Positions 1 to 6,215 of a stretch of 25,885 nt of DNA are shown here, in pieces; the stretch's first letter is position 1, and the number at the start of each line of letters is the position of its first letter. The notes below the pieces were generated by a model, which saw only the letters and a list, made by a program, of their open reading frames with translations, was not told the origin of the DNA and did not search any database. The stretch is taken from the NCBI GenBank assembly GCA_964622075.1, contig CAZUMR010000081.1, positions 1-25,885 of the forward strand, written 5' to 3'. The position numbers were made by a program, and so were the translations under genes. Origin of the DNA: WAPX01 sp964622075. GTDB taxonomy: Archaea; Halobacteriota; Archaeoglobi; Archaeoglobales; Archaeoglobaceae.

Positions 1-213
1 GCTCTGGTTACGAACCCGAAGTTCGTTGTTTGCGACGAGCCGACGTCGATGCTCGACCTGTCAACTCAAGCGGCGATAGTCAGGCTTTTGATGAAACTCA
101 AGCGTAAGATGGATCTGGCGATGCTGTTCATAACCCACGACATCGAACTCGCGGAGGTCGTAGGGGATAGAATAGTTTCGATGTGCAGTGGTAGATTTGC
201 AGTTGTGGATTGA
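1..213 (+). CDS. ABC transporter ATP-binding protein, peptide/nickel (Dpp/Opp) type, C-terminal fragment
   Basis: Only the last 70 codons lie in the window; the gene enters from the left edge in frame 1 and ends with TGA at 211-213. The translation shows a Walker B strand (FVVCDEPTS), a D-loop (MLDLSTQ) and the switch histidine (FITHD), so this is the end of an ABC ATPase nucleotide-binding domain. The DEPTSMLD-STQ wording is typical of OppF/DppF/NikE-type ATPases that power uptake of peptides or nickel. It ends soon after the H-loop, without the long C-terminal oligopeptide-transporter extension, which is unusual for OppD/F and may mean a shortened subunit. The partner genes would lie to the left. 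The ABC ATPase identity is sure; the substrate class is an inference. Confidence 0.8.
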   Translation, partial: ALVTNPKFVVCDEPTSMLDLSTQAAIVRLLMKLKRKMDLAMLFITHDIELAEVVGDRIVSMCSGRFAVVD

Positions 214-246
214 ACAGTCGTGAATTGAACGAGAGAGTGAACGAGA

Positions 247-276
247 GTGAATAATGTTGTAGTGAATAATGTTGTA
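247..276. repeat. Perfect 15-bp tandem duplication
   Basis: The unit gtgaataatgttgta occurs at 247-261 and again directly at 262-276. It follows looser repeats of gaacgagag at 226-250, just after the ABC gene stop. It lies between convergent genes (ABC fragment on plus, NTPase on minus), so it does not separate a promoter from its gene. Confidence 0.9.
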
Positions 277-292
277 ACTTGTCACGAATAAA

Positions 293-838
293 TCAAAAAT
301 AAAGCTCCCTGTTCAGAAAAGGTATCAGAGCCATAATAACAGCTATTTTCGTGAGTTCAGTCCTTGTAACTGTGTTTTTTGTCAGATATCCAATGGCTCC
401 CTGTTTTTTGCCAAGATCCTTTATTCCGGTTACAGCTTCCATGACCTTTCCAACTTCACTTCCTCCAAGCACAGGTCTGAGAACTTTCTCTGGGTATTCA
501 AATCCCGGGCCGTAACCTATGCATACTCTGTTTCCATCATAGATTGCTGCAACCTGTATATCAAGATAACCTGTTAGCGTGAAGTTGCACCTGAAAAGCC
601 CTGCCTCAACACCCACACCAAAATCGTAGCTACCGCTCTCGTAAGCTCCAATCGCCCTGTTTATCGCTCCTTTTATCGTGTCGTTGTCGAAGGGCTGGGG
701 TGGAACTCCGGAATTAACGTCAACACCCTCAACCTCTACCTCGAAGAATTTGGAAAATGCCTCTCTTGTCCCCTCTATCTTCACGGGGTTTTTCGATCCT
801 ACAGCAACCTTAATGCAGGATTTCCTACCGTTCCTCAT
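293..838 (-). CDS. DUF84 / YjjX-type inosine/xanthosine triphosphatase
   Basis: About 181 aa. The N-terminal VAVGSKNPVK loop, the central FGVGVEAGL strand-turn and the DIQVAAIYDG strand match the DUF84 (YjjX) family, which hydrolyses non-canonical purine nucleotides such as ITP and XTP and keeps them out of nucleic acids. The length is normal for the family. Two ATG codons compete: one at 844 overlaps the coaD stop (ATGA), but GGAGGT at 850-845 has zero spacing to it and an ideal 6 bases to the ATG at 838, so 838 is preferred. The gene is translationally coupled to coaD and should share its promoter. The family is clear; the exact substrate is known only from relatives. Confidence 0.8.
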   Translation of the reverse strand: MRNGRKSCIKVAVGSKNPVKIEGTREAFSKFFEVEVEGVDVNSGVPPQPFDNDTIKGAINRAIGAYESGSYDFGVGVEAGLFRCNFTLTGYLDIQVAAIYDGNRVCIGYGPGFEYPEKVLRPVLGGSEVGKVMEAVTGIKDLGKKQGAIGYLTKNTVTRTELTKIAVIMALIPFLNRELYF

Positions 839-840
839 AT

Positions 841-1305
841 TCATACCTCCAGAACCTTTCCATACCTGTCTATTTCACCGGCTCTGATTCTTGTTGAGGA
901 GATTGGTTTTCCATCTTCTGCTATGACCCAGTCAACAACAACGACCTCTATTTCCTTCATTCCTCTTTTTTTTCTCTCCTCGTTTATTTTCCTCGCTGTA
1001 ATCTCAGTTTCAGGTGAAACAACAAGGTAATCGAAATCAACCTCCAGTGTTTTTCCGAATGCATCCTCTATTCTCTCAACGTTTGCATCAACGTTGCTGG
1101 CTGAGAGAAACCTTTTCAGGTTCTCCACCCTTATCCAGTATGGCAGGACAAATCTGAGTCTCCTTCTTGCCATCTCATCGCTTGTAACACCTATCTCAAG
1201 TTTTCCACCTCTGGCAAGCTCTATGGCTTTTCTGAGCAGTCTTTTGTGCCCTTCGTGCAGGGGGTCGAATGTGCCGCCCACTGCAACTCTTACAGCTTCT
1301 GACAT
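841..1305 (-). CDS. coaD: Phosphopantetheine adenylyltransferase, archaeal type
   Basis: A 154-aa nucleotidyltransferase of the HIGH superfamily. The N-terminus reads VAVGGTFDPLHEGH, giving the nucleotide-binding HxGH motif, and ISSTRIRAGE near the C-terminus is the second ATP-binding signature (ISSTxxR). Archaeal PPATs transfer AMP from ATP to 4'-phosphopantetheine to make dephospho-CoA, the penultimate step of coenzyme A synthesis. No Shine-Dalgarno sequence precedes the ATG, but a TTAAAA box at 1334-1329 places the transcription start at about the ATG, so a leaderless mRNA is likely. It is the first gene of a two-gene unit with the downstream DUF84 NTPase, with a 4-base stop/start overlap. 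Confidence 0.9.
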   Translation of the reverse strand: MSEAVRVAVGGTFDPLHEGHKRLLRKAIELARGGKLEIGVTSDEMARRRLRFVLPYWIRVENLKRFLSASNVDANVERIEDAFGKTLEVDFDYLVVSPETEITARKINEERKKRGMKEIEVVVVDWVIAEDGKPISSTRIRAGEIDRYGKVLEV

Positions 1306-1328
1306 TGTCGAGCGAATAGTACGTGGAC

Positions 1329-1334
1329 TTTTAA
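1329..1334 (-). promoter_or_regulatory. TATA-like box of coaD
   Basis: TTAAAA on the minus strand is centred about 26 bases before the coaD ATG at 1305, the usual archaeal TATA-to-start distance, predicting a leaderless transcript. Confidence 0.5.
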
Positions 1335-1398
1335 CGCTTTTTCTGGATCTTTTTCTGATGGACTGCTGAGATACATTACTGCAAGGATTAAAATTTCT

Positions 1399-1414
1399 GT
1401 AAAGTTGTAAAGTT
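1399..1414. repeat. Perfect 8-bp tandem duplication
   Basis: gtaaagtt at 1399-1406 is repeated directly at 1407-1414, in the gap just downstream of the small membrane protein gene. Confidence 0.8.
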
Positions 1415-1436
1415 AAAATTTAAATTTGAGAATAGA

Positions 1437-1745
1437 TTATATACTCCTGAAAATGCTTTCAGTCAGGTGGATTCCGTTCAATTCGAGTATCAGGTTTAAA
1501 ATGGCACCTATAATCGCACCTATAATCAGAGCTGCTATGACCCTGATTTTAACTATCAGCACAATCGCTGCTACGAGCAAAACGAGCGTGGTTGCTGCGT
1601 TTAGCTGGGCGACCCTTGTATTCATAACCTGTTTTGCAGCCTCGCCAATGGTGGCGCCCATCAGGTTAAAGAGCGTCGCTATTCCACTCATACCAAACAA
1701 AAAGCCAACGCCAATGCCGACGAGCGTTAGGATTCTGTCTCCCAT
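1437..1745 (-). CDS. Small three-helix membrane protein, unknown function
   Basis: A 102-aa protein I do not recognise. It has three hydrophobic segments at about residues 4-28, 50-66 and 70-90, the last with a glycine-zipper-like IIGAIIGAI, separated by a short polar stretch around residues 35-48 (AAKQVMNTRVAQ). Such small hydrophobic proteins are common in archaea; it is far too short to be a LivH/LivM permease. A TTATATA box on the minus strand at 1772-1766 is about 26 bases before the ATG, so it probably has its own leaderless promoter and is separate from the upstream ABC cassette. A BofA-like fold is conceivable, but nothing specific supports it. Confidence 0.7.
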   Translation of the reverse strand: MGDRILTLVGIGVGFLFGMSGIATLFNLMGATIGEAAKQVMNTRVAQLNAATTLVLLVAAIVLIVKIRVIAALIIGAIIGAILNLILELNGIHLTESIFRSI

Positions 1746-1765
1746 GAACTAAAAATATTGGAGAA

Positions 1766-1772
1766 ATATATA
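1766..1772 (-). promoter_or_regulatory. TATA box of the small membrane protein gene
   Basis: TTATATA on the minus strand, about 24-26 bases before the ATG at 1745. Confidence 0.5.
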
Positions 1773-1798
1773 AGCTTTTATGCCGGGCCTATGCAGAG

Positions 1799-2536
1799 CT
1801 AAGCAACCTCAGCCTCAACACCAACTCCCATGCAGTACTTCTCAAACTTCTCATGCCTCAGCAGATCCTTTGCAGTTCCCTCGAAAATAACTCTGCCACT
1901 TATGAGCATGTAAGCTCTGTCGCTTATCTCGAGTGCTCTCTTTACGTTTTGCTCTACAAGCAGAATCGTCAGGCCAAACCTCTCCCTCAGCTCTATTATT
2001 TTGGAGAATATCGTTTCTGCGAACTTTGGTGAGAGCTGGGCAGTTGGCTCATCGAGCATCAGCAGCCTTGCCTTTCTTACAAGTGCAGTGGCTATTGCGA
2101 GGAACTGTCTCTCTCCTCCACTCAGGTGTCCGGCTTTCCTTTTCATGTGTTTTTTTAGCTCTGGGAACACTTCAAGGGCGAGAGAGATTCTCTCCTCGAC
2201 CTCGTCCTTTTCGAGAGTGTAGCCTGCAATTTTCAGGTTTTCCTCTACACTGAGATTGACGAAGACGTTGTCCGTCTGTGGTAAATAGGCTATTCCAAGT
2301 TTTGTCTTCTCGTGGGGCGGAGTTCTCGTTATTTCCTCACCACAGTAAGTTATTTTCCCGGAGTATATGGTTGAAAGACCAAATATCGTTTTGAGAAACG
2401 TAGATTTTCCACTTCCGTTTGGCCCGACCACTGTTGTTATCTGCTTATCGTAAACTTTTGCGTTTACATCGAAAAGTATGTGCAGTTCACCATAACCTGC
2501 GTTCAGATCTTCCACCCTGAGGACTTCTTTTTCCAT
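1799..2536 (-). CDS. livF: Branched-chain amino-acid-type ABC transporter ATP-binding protein LivF
   Basis: About 245 aa, usual LivF length. Walker A GPNGSGKST is at about residues 38-46, followed by the Q-loop (YLPQTDN), the signature LSGGERQ, Walker B (LLMLDEP) and the switch His region altered to VEQN, a LivF hallmark in which Gln replaces the H-loop His. It energises uptake by the hydrophobic amino acid transporter (HAAT) family. The reading frame opens with GTG at 2545, but GGTGAT sits 4 bases before the ATG at 2536, so that start is preferred. It is the last gene of the cassette, 69 bases or more downstream of livG, behind an A/T-rich gap. The substrate is not deducible. Confidence 0.88.
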   Translation of the reverse strand: MEKEVLRVEDLNAGYGELHILFDVNAKVYDKQITTVVGPNGSGKSTFLKTIFGLSTIYSGKITYCGEEITRTPPHEKTKLGIAYLPQTDNVFVNLSVEENLKIAGYTLEKDEVEERISLALEVFPELKKHMKRKAGHLSGGERQFLAIATALVRKARLLMLDEPTAQLSPKFAETIFSKIIELRERFGLTILLVEQNVKRALEISDRAYMLISGRVIFEGTAKDLLRHEKFEKYCMGVGVEAEVA

Positions 2537-2614
2537 TGGCATCACCCTTGAATTGGTTATTGACTAACATTAAATTGATTAACTACATAAAAAATTTAAA
2601 TTAAAAATTAAAAA

Positions 2615-3373
2615 TTATGCACCACCCAGATAGACCTCCACTACCTGCGGGTTGTTTATCACTTCTTCCTCGCTGCCCTCTGCAATTACCTTTCCACTTG
2701 CCATTGCGTAAATGTAATCTACATACTTCAGGGCTATGTCAAGTCTGTGCTCAACTATCAGGAAAGTCAGCCCCCTGTTCTTCAGTTCCACAATTCTGTT
2801 CAGTATGTCGTGGGCAAGTGCAGGAGCAACTCCGGCTATTGGCTCGTCCATGATTATCAGCTTTGGCTCTGTCATAAGTGCTCTGCCCACTTCAAGCAGC
2901 TTTAGCTGACCACCGCTGAGCTTGTACGCTTCCTCATGCCACAGGTGGTCTATTTTCAGGAATTCAAGTACTCTGAAAGCTCTCTCCACGAGCTCCTCTT
3001 CGAACTCGTTCCACTTCTTATAATTTAACGCTGTAACGACGTTCTCTCCAACGTGCTTTCTTGCTATAAGCATGTTTTCGAGGACTGTTAGCTTTTTGAG
3101 TGGCTGTGGAGTCTGGAAAGTTCTCACTATTCCCATGTTGTATATCTGGTACGGCAGTTTCCTCGTTATGTCCTTTCCCTCGAATATCACCTGACCGGAT
3201 GTGGCCGGATAGAAGCCCGTTATTACGTTTATCAGAGTCGATTTTCCACTGCCGTTGGGACCTATTACGAGCGTAACTGAATTCCTTGAAACTCTGATGT
3301 TGACTCCGTCAAGCACGAGAACTTCTCCGAAGTACTTGACGAGATCCCTTGTTTCAAGTATGACACTTGACAT
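2615..3373 (-). CDS. livG: Branched-chain amino-acid-type ABC transporter ATP-binding protein LivG
   Basis: 252 aa. Walker A GPNGSGKST is at residues 38-46; then come the LivG-type Q-loop (VRTFQTPQPL), the signature LSGGQLKLLEVGRALM, Walker B (LIIMDEPIAGV) and the switch His in IVEHRLD. The PIAGV after Walker B is characteristic of LivG. It would pair with LivF as the second ATPase half of an HAAT importer. The ATG at 3373 follows the stop of the binding-protein gene by 12 bases, with GGAAG in between, so the two are co-transcribed. No LivH or LivM permease gene lies between or after them in this window. Confidence 0.9.
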   Translation of the reverse strand: MSSVILETRDLVKYFGEVLVLDGVNIRVSRNSVTLVIGPNGSGKSTLINVITGFYPATSGQVIFEGKDITRKLPYQIYNMGIVRTFQTPQPLKKLTVLENMLIARKHVGENVVTALNYKKWNEFEEELVERAFRVLEFLKIDHLWHEEAYKLSGGQLKLLEVGRALMTEPKLIIMDEPIAGVAPALAHDILNRIVELKNRGLTFLIVEHRLDIALKYVDYIYAMASGKVIAEGSEEEVINNPQVVEVYLGGA

Positions 3374-3385
3374 GTTCTTCCTGCC

Positions 3386-4708
3386 TTACGGCTTGTGGAA
3401 CCAGACAACCGTGTCGTTCTTGTAGAACCACTTGCCTGCCATCGCCCACGTGTCGTTCTTTGTAACGTAGTATATTCCGTAGTTACCGCTCGCTCTGTCG
3501 TTCCACTTGTTGAGCTTTATGAATCCGGTAACTGGCTGCACTCCGTAAACACCCTTGCTGTAGTTGAGTGTTACCTGAGGTATTATCTCTGCCATGAGGG
3601 TTGCGTTGTACTTGCCGTGGGTCATCTTCATGAGCTGGGCGTAGCTGAGGCAGAGTACCCATGCAGCATCGTATGCGTTGAGAGCGTACTGGTATGGGGT
3701 GTGGTGGTAACCCATCTTCTGGTACTCCTCAGCAAGCTTCTTGAATGCAGGACCTCTTGCCTCGAAGAGTGTGCAGTACAGCCCGACGTTCTCGATTTCT
3801 GGCTTCTTGGCGGCTGCCTTTATGACCTGTGAGCTCTTGGCACATCCATCACATCCGAACCAGGTAACGTTGAAGAGTACGGAGTTGCTCGGTATCTGGG
3901 ACAGCATGTTTGCGACTTCCTCGTAGCTGAAGGCGATAACTCCGACGTGAGAAGCACCGTACTTCTTGACGAGCTGGTTAACGTCGTTCGTCATGGTCTG
4001 TATGTACGGGCTGAAGTCTGCGGTGTTCTGTCCGTAGGATATTGCATCCTTTATCTCTATGCTCTCGTTCTCAAGCTTTGGCTTTATGCACTGGTACAAT
4101 CCCTTACCCCACGCGTTACCGACGTATATTATTACGACACCCTTTATTCCGGCACTCTGGAGCTCCTTGGCTATGGCCTTTGTCTGGAAGTCGTCAGTGG
4201 CGACGAACCTGAATATGAACTTCTTGTCACTTGGCTTTGTGCATCCTATGAGAGGAGGTATGGCGGTTGATGACGGGGAGATTATTATTATGTGGTTTGC
4301 TGTGACGTAGTTCTTTATTGCCTTGACCTCTCCACTGCCCATAGGACCTATTATGAGCCTGTATCCGTGAGCGTAAAGGGTCTGGACCTTCTGAAGTGCA
4401 ATTGTCGGGTTTACCTGAGTGTCCTCAAAGTCAAAGCTAACGACATATGGCTCGTGATGTGCTTTGAAGTATGCGTTTATGTTTTTCTGGGCTATTGTAA
4501 GGGCCTCCTTTATGTCATTTCCGTACGTTGATAGGGGGCCTGAAAGGTCACAGAGAACTCCTATCTTGATCGTCTTGACGCCTGAAGTTGTTGCCGGTGT
4601 AGTAGTTGGTGTGACGTTGGCTGTTTGCTTGTTCTGAGCACATCCGAGTGTAAATCCAGCCACTACCAAAACTACGATAGCCAGTAATGCCCAGTTCTTC
4701 ACCTTCAC
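3386..4708 (-). CDS. ABC transporter substrate-binding lipoprotein, LivK-like (Peripla_BP_6 type)
   Basis: 440 aa. A signal peptide of about 22 residues ends in the lipobox TLGC with Cys23 as the lipidated residue, followed by a Thr/Pro-rich linker (NVTPTTTPATTS) that holds the domain off the membrane. The mature part opens with IKIGVLCDLSGPLSTYG and has LIIGPMGSGEV, the classic start of type I periplasmic-binding proteins for branched-chain amino acids, amides or related ligands. A Cys-rich stretch (WFGCDGCAKSS) near residue 290 is unusual. The start is GTG at 4708, preceded by GGAGGTG with 5-base spacing. It is the first gene of the cassette and has a roughly 57-base leader with hairpins. 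Confidence 0.88.
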   Translation of the reverse strand: MKVKNWALLAIVVLVVAGFTLGCAQNKQTANVTPTTTPATTSGVKTIKIGVLCDLSGPLSTYGNDIKEALTIAQKNINAYFKAHHEPYVVSFDFEDTQVNPTIALQKVQTLYAHGYRLIIGPMGSGEVKAIKNYVTANHIIIISPSSTAIPPLIGCTKPSDKKFIFRFVATDDFQTKAIAKELQSAGIKGVVIIYVGNAWGKGLYQCIKPKLENESIEIKDAISYGQNTADFSPYIQTMTNDVNQLVKKYGASHVGVIAFSYEEVANMLSQIPSNSVLFNVTWFGCDGCAKSSQVIKAAAKKPEIENVGLYCTLFEARGPAFKKLAEEYQKMGYHHTPYQYALNAYDAAWVLCLSYAQLMKMTHGKYNATLMAEIIPQVTLNYSKGVYGVQPVTGFIKLNKWNDRASGNYGIYYVTKNDTWAMAGKWFYKNDTVVWFHKP

Positions 4709-4711
4709 ACT

Positions 4712-4743
4712 ACCACCTCCCCCGTGGTGCTTGCTACCACGGG
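4712..4743 (-). promoter_or_regulatory. Leader with two mutually exclusive hairpins at the livK-like ribosome binding site
   Basis: On the minus strand the leader reads CCCGTGGT, loop AGCAAGC, ACCACGGG (4743-4721, a perfect 8-bp stem), immediately followed by the GGAGGTG ribosome binding site. The ACCAC of the 3' arm can instead pair with GTGGT that overlaps the binding site (4728-4712), which would bury it in a 5-bp stem-loop. The two foldings share one arm and exclude each other. The pairing is seen directly; a regulatory role is inference. Confidence 0.45.
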
Positions 4744-4787
4744 TCCAGCTAATGTCGGGAATCTAAACCGTTGAGACTGCAGGCAGG

Positions 4788-4794
4788 TTTTAAA
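4788..4794 (-). promoter_or_regulatory. TATA box of the liv-type cassette
   Basis: TTTAAAA on the minus strand, preceded by a purine-rich BRE-like GAAAAG. The predicted transcription start near 4765 gives a leader of about 57 bases before the GTG. Confidence 0.45.
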
Positions 4795-4810
4795 CTTTTC
4801 TCTGTCTTCT

Positions 4811-4865
4811 TTTTGAGTTTTGAGTTTATTAAGAAGTTTATTAAGAGTTCTTAACAGTTCTTAAC
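4811..4865. repeat. Run of three successive short tandem duplications
   Basis: ttttgag at 4811-4817 and 4818-4824; agtttattaag at 4823-4833 and 4835-4845; agttcttaac at 4846-4855 and 4856-4865. All three are direct and essentially perfect, filling 55 bases of the divergent intergenic region between the liv-type cassette and the rhodanese gene. Apart from this run, the 4709-4953 gap holds the two promoters and the leader hairpins. Confidence 0.85.
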
Positions 4866-4953
4866 ACTAAACGGCAAAACGTCGGGTAATTAGAGTGAGG
4901 ACAATCTGAATGAGATCTCTGAAAAGTTAAAAATTAGCAGATTGCAAGGATGT

Positions 4954-5367
4954 ATGATGATGTATCTAATAATCCCTGCAGTGTTCGTTCCCTTGGTTCT
5001 GCTATGGCTGTACTTTAGAGTTGAAAGTGTTGATGTTGAGGAAGCTCTTCAGATGATCGAGAATGGTGCTGTGGTTATAGATGTCAGAACTCCTGAGGAA
5101 TATGAGGAATGGCATCTAAACGGGGCTGTGAACATAAACCTGTTCTCCCGGGATTTTGGCAGGAAAATAAAAGAACTGAGAAAAGACTGTGAATACATCG
5201 TTTACTGCAGAAGCGGGCACAGAAGCGCTGTTGCAGTTAGAAAGATGAGAAAAGCCGGTCTTGATGCATACAATCTGAAGGGAGGTGTTAAGAAGCTCAA
5301 AACTAAAACTATTCTAAGGAGCGAAAGACGTATTAACAGAGCTGCAGAAAAGTCGAAGAATGTTTGA
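4954..5367 (+). CDS. Membrane-anchored rhodanese-domain protein
   Basis: About 137 aa. A single N-terminal membrane helix (residues about 4-21, LIIPAVFVPLVLLWLY) precedes one rhodanese domain: VIDVRTPEEYEEWHLNGAVNI at 41-61 and the active-site loop CRSGHRS with the nucleophile Cys85. Rhodaneses carry sulfane sulfur as a Cys persulfide, donating it to thiols or cofactor pathways. The six-residue loop starting at Cys fits a sulfurtransferase rather than a Cdc25-like phosphatase. The frame is open from TTG at 4942, but three ATGs at 4954, 4957 and 4960 follow AAGGA at 4946-4950, so the exact start is uncertain. The stop overlaps the following TatA-like start by 8 bases, indicating an operon. Confidence 0.82.
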   Translation: MMMYLIIPAVFVPLVLLWLYFRVESVDVEEALQMIENGAVVIDVRTPEEYEEWHLNGAVNINLFSRDFGRKIKELRKDCEYIVYCRSGHRSAVAVRKMRKAGLDAYNLKGGVKKLKTKTILRSERRINRAAEKSKNV

Positions 5368-5758
5368 CGTTGGCTGGAGTGAGGCAACGGTAATACTGCT
5401 GCTCGCTCTACTGCTGTTTGGCCCGGATAAACTGGCTGAGTTTGCAAAAACTCTCGGCAGACTGTATGGTGAGTACAAAACTGCAAGAAGAAGGCTTGAG
5501 CTTGAACTGCTTTACGGGAAGGAAGTGGTGGATAAGGAGTACATAAGAGACCTTGCAAAGCTCAAACTTGAAAATCCTGTTTCCGAGTTTACAAAGGTCG
5601 TTGACTTCTCAACTGCAAACCTCAGCACCACTTTAAGCCCAGAATTCAAGAAGAGGGTGTTTGAGCAGGAAGAGTTATTCGTCCCTTACGAAACTCCTGA
5701 GTCTGCTGAAGTGAAAGAGGTTGAGGAAGAGGGGGATGAAAAGTCTTTCAGGCAGTGA
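5360..5758 (+). CDS. Twin-arginine translocase TatA/TatB-like protein with long C-terminal tail
   Basis: 132 aa. A short N-terminal membrane helix (about residues 7-20) runs into the hinge FGPDKLAEFAKTLGR and an amphipathic, highly charged helix, the signature of TatA/TatB family pore or partner subunits that move folded proteins across the cytoplasmic membrane. The tail beyond about residue 60 is acidic and probably disordered. At 132 aa it is longer than most archaeal TatA proteins (about 80-100 aa) and more like TatB in size. It overlaps the rhodanese gene by 8 bases (ATGTTTGA) and so is probably translationally coupled. No tatC is in the window. Confidence 0.8.
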   Translation: MFDVGWSEATVILLLALLLFGPDKLAEFAKTLGRLYGEYKTARRRLELELLYGKEVVDKEYIRDLAKLKLENPVSEFTKVVDFSTANLSTTLSPEFKKRVFEQEELFVPYETPESAEVKEVEEEGDEKSFRQ

Positions 5759-5760
5759 AA

Positions 5761-5768
5761 TTTAAATA
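5761..5768 (+). promoter_or_regulatory. TATA-like box before the second tatA
   Basis: TTTAAATA starts just after the stop of the first TatA-like gene. It predicts a transcription start near 5790 and a long leader of about 90 bases before the ATG at 5884. Confidence 0.4.
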
Positions 5769-5797
5769 CACTCAAAGCGTGCAGATGTGGAAGGTTC

Positions 5798-5878
5798 GGG
5801 CTGGTAGTAAGTTTGGGCTGGTAGTCTGGTTGGAGTGGTAAAAGGTTTGGTGCTGAAAGGTGATTGCTGAAAGGTGAT
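5798..5878. repeat. Two nested tandem duplications in the tatA leader
   Basis: gggctggtagt occurs at 5798-5808 and 5815-5825 (period 17). tgctgaaaggtgat occurs at 5851-5864 and directly again at 5865-5878 (perfect, 14 bp). The second pair duplicates a GGTGAT ribosome-binding element just upstream of the ATG at 5884. Confidence 0.9.
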
Positions 5879-5883
5879 GCAGG

Positions 5884-6198
5884 ATGATAGGTACGAACGA
5901 ATTATTGGTAATACTTGCACTGGCTGTCATACTGTTTGGAGCTAACAAGCTGCCTGAACTTGCGAGAAATCTTGGTAGGAGCGCAGCTGAGTTTGAAAAG
6001 GCGAAAAGAGAGGCTGAACTTGAACTGCTTGAGCTGGAAAGGAAGTATAGGGAGGGGCAGTACTCGAAGTCTGAGAGAAGGGTGAAGCTTGAGAAGATAG
6101 CAAGGGATCTCGGAATTGATCCAAGTGGAAAGGATGATGATGAGCTGCTTGATGAAATAAACAGGGCACTGCCAAAAGCCGAGAAAGCAGAACCTTAG
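5884..6198 (+). CDS. tatA: Twin-arginine translocase subunit TatA-like
   Basis: 104 aa. The N-terminal helix (residues about 5-18, NELLVILALAVILFG), the FG-xxKLPEL hinge and the following amphipathic helix ARNLGRSAAEFEKAKREAE are textbook TatA; LGRSAAEFEKA is the most conserved part of the family. A charged coiled-coil-prone helix and a C-terminal helical-repeat-like DLGIDPSGKDDDELLDEINRAL follow. It would multimerise into the Tat protein-conducting pore with a TatC encoded elsewhere. The ATG at 5884 follows GGTGATGCAGG, a good ribosome binding site. It is probably both read through from the rhodanese/tatA unit and transcribed from its own TATA box at 5761. Confidence 0.88.
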   Translation: MIGTNELLVILALAVILFGANKLPELARNLGRSAAEFEKAKREAELELLELERKYREGQYSKSERRVKLEKIARDLGIDPSGKDDDELLDEINRALPKAEKAEP

Positions 6199-6215
6199 AA
6201 CATTGACTTGAAACG

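Noticed and set aside
61..285. Minus-strand 74-aa ORF over the ABC ATPase fragment
   Set aside because: It is low-complexity (Ser/His/Asn/Ile) and antisense to a clear ABC domain and the tandem repeats, so it is a shadow ORF.
3395..4531. Several plus-strand ORFs over the binding-protein gene
   Set aside because: They are antisense to a full-length lipoprotein with a clear signal peptide and family motifs, and have Val/Leu/Cys-rich shadow composition.
5785..5841. 18-codon ORF (MWKVRAGSKFGLVVWLEW) in the tatA leader
   Set aside because: Its ATG lies just upstream of the predicted transcription start near 5790, it has no ribosome site, and it spans a duplicated stretch, so chance is likely.
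5851..5890. C/D-box-like words (CTGA, GTGAT) before tatA
   Set aside because: The order and spacing do not give a C box followed by D' and C' and D at the required distances; the words come from the 14-bp duplication.
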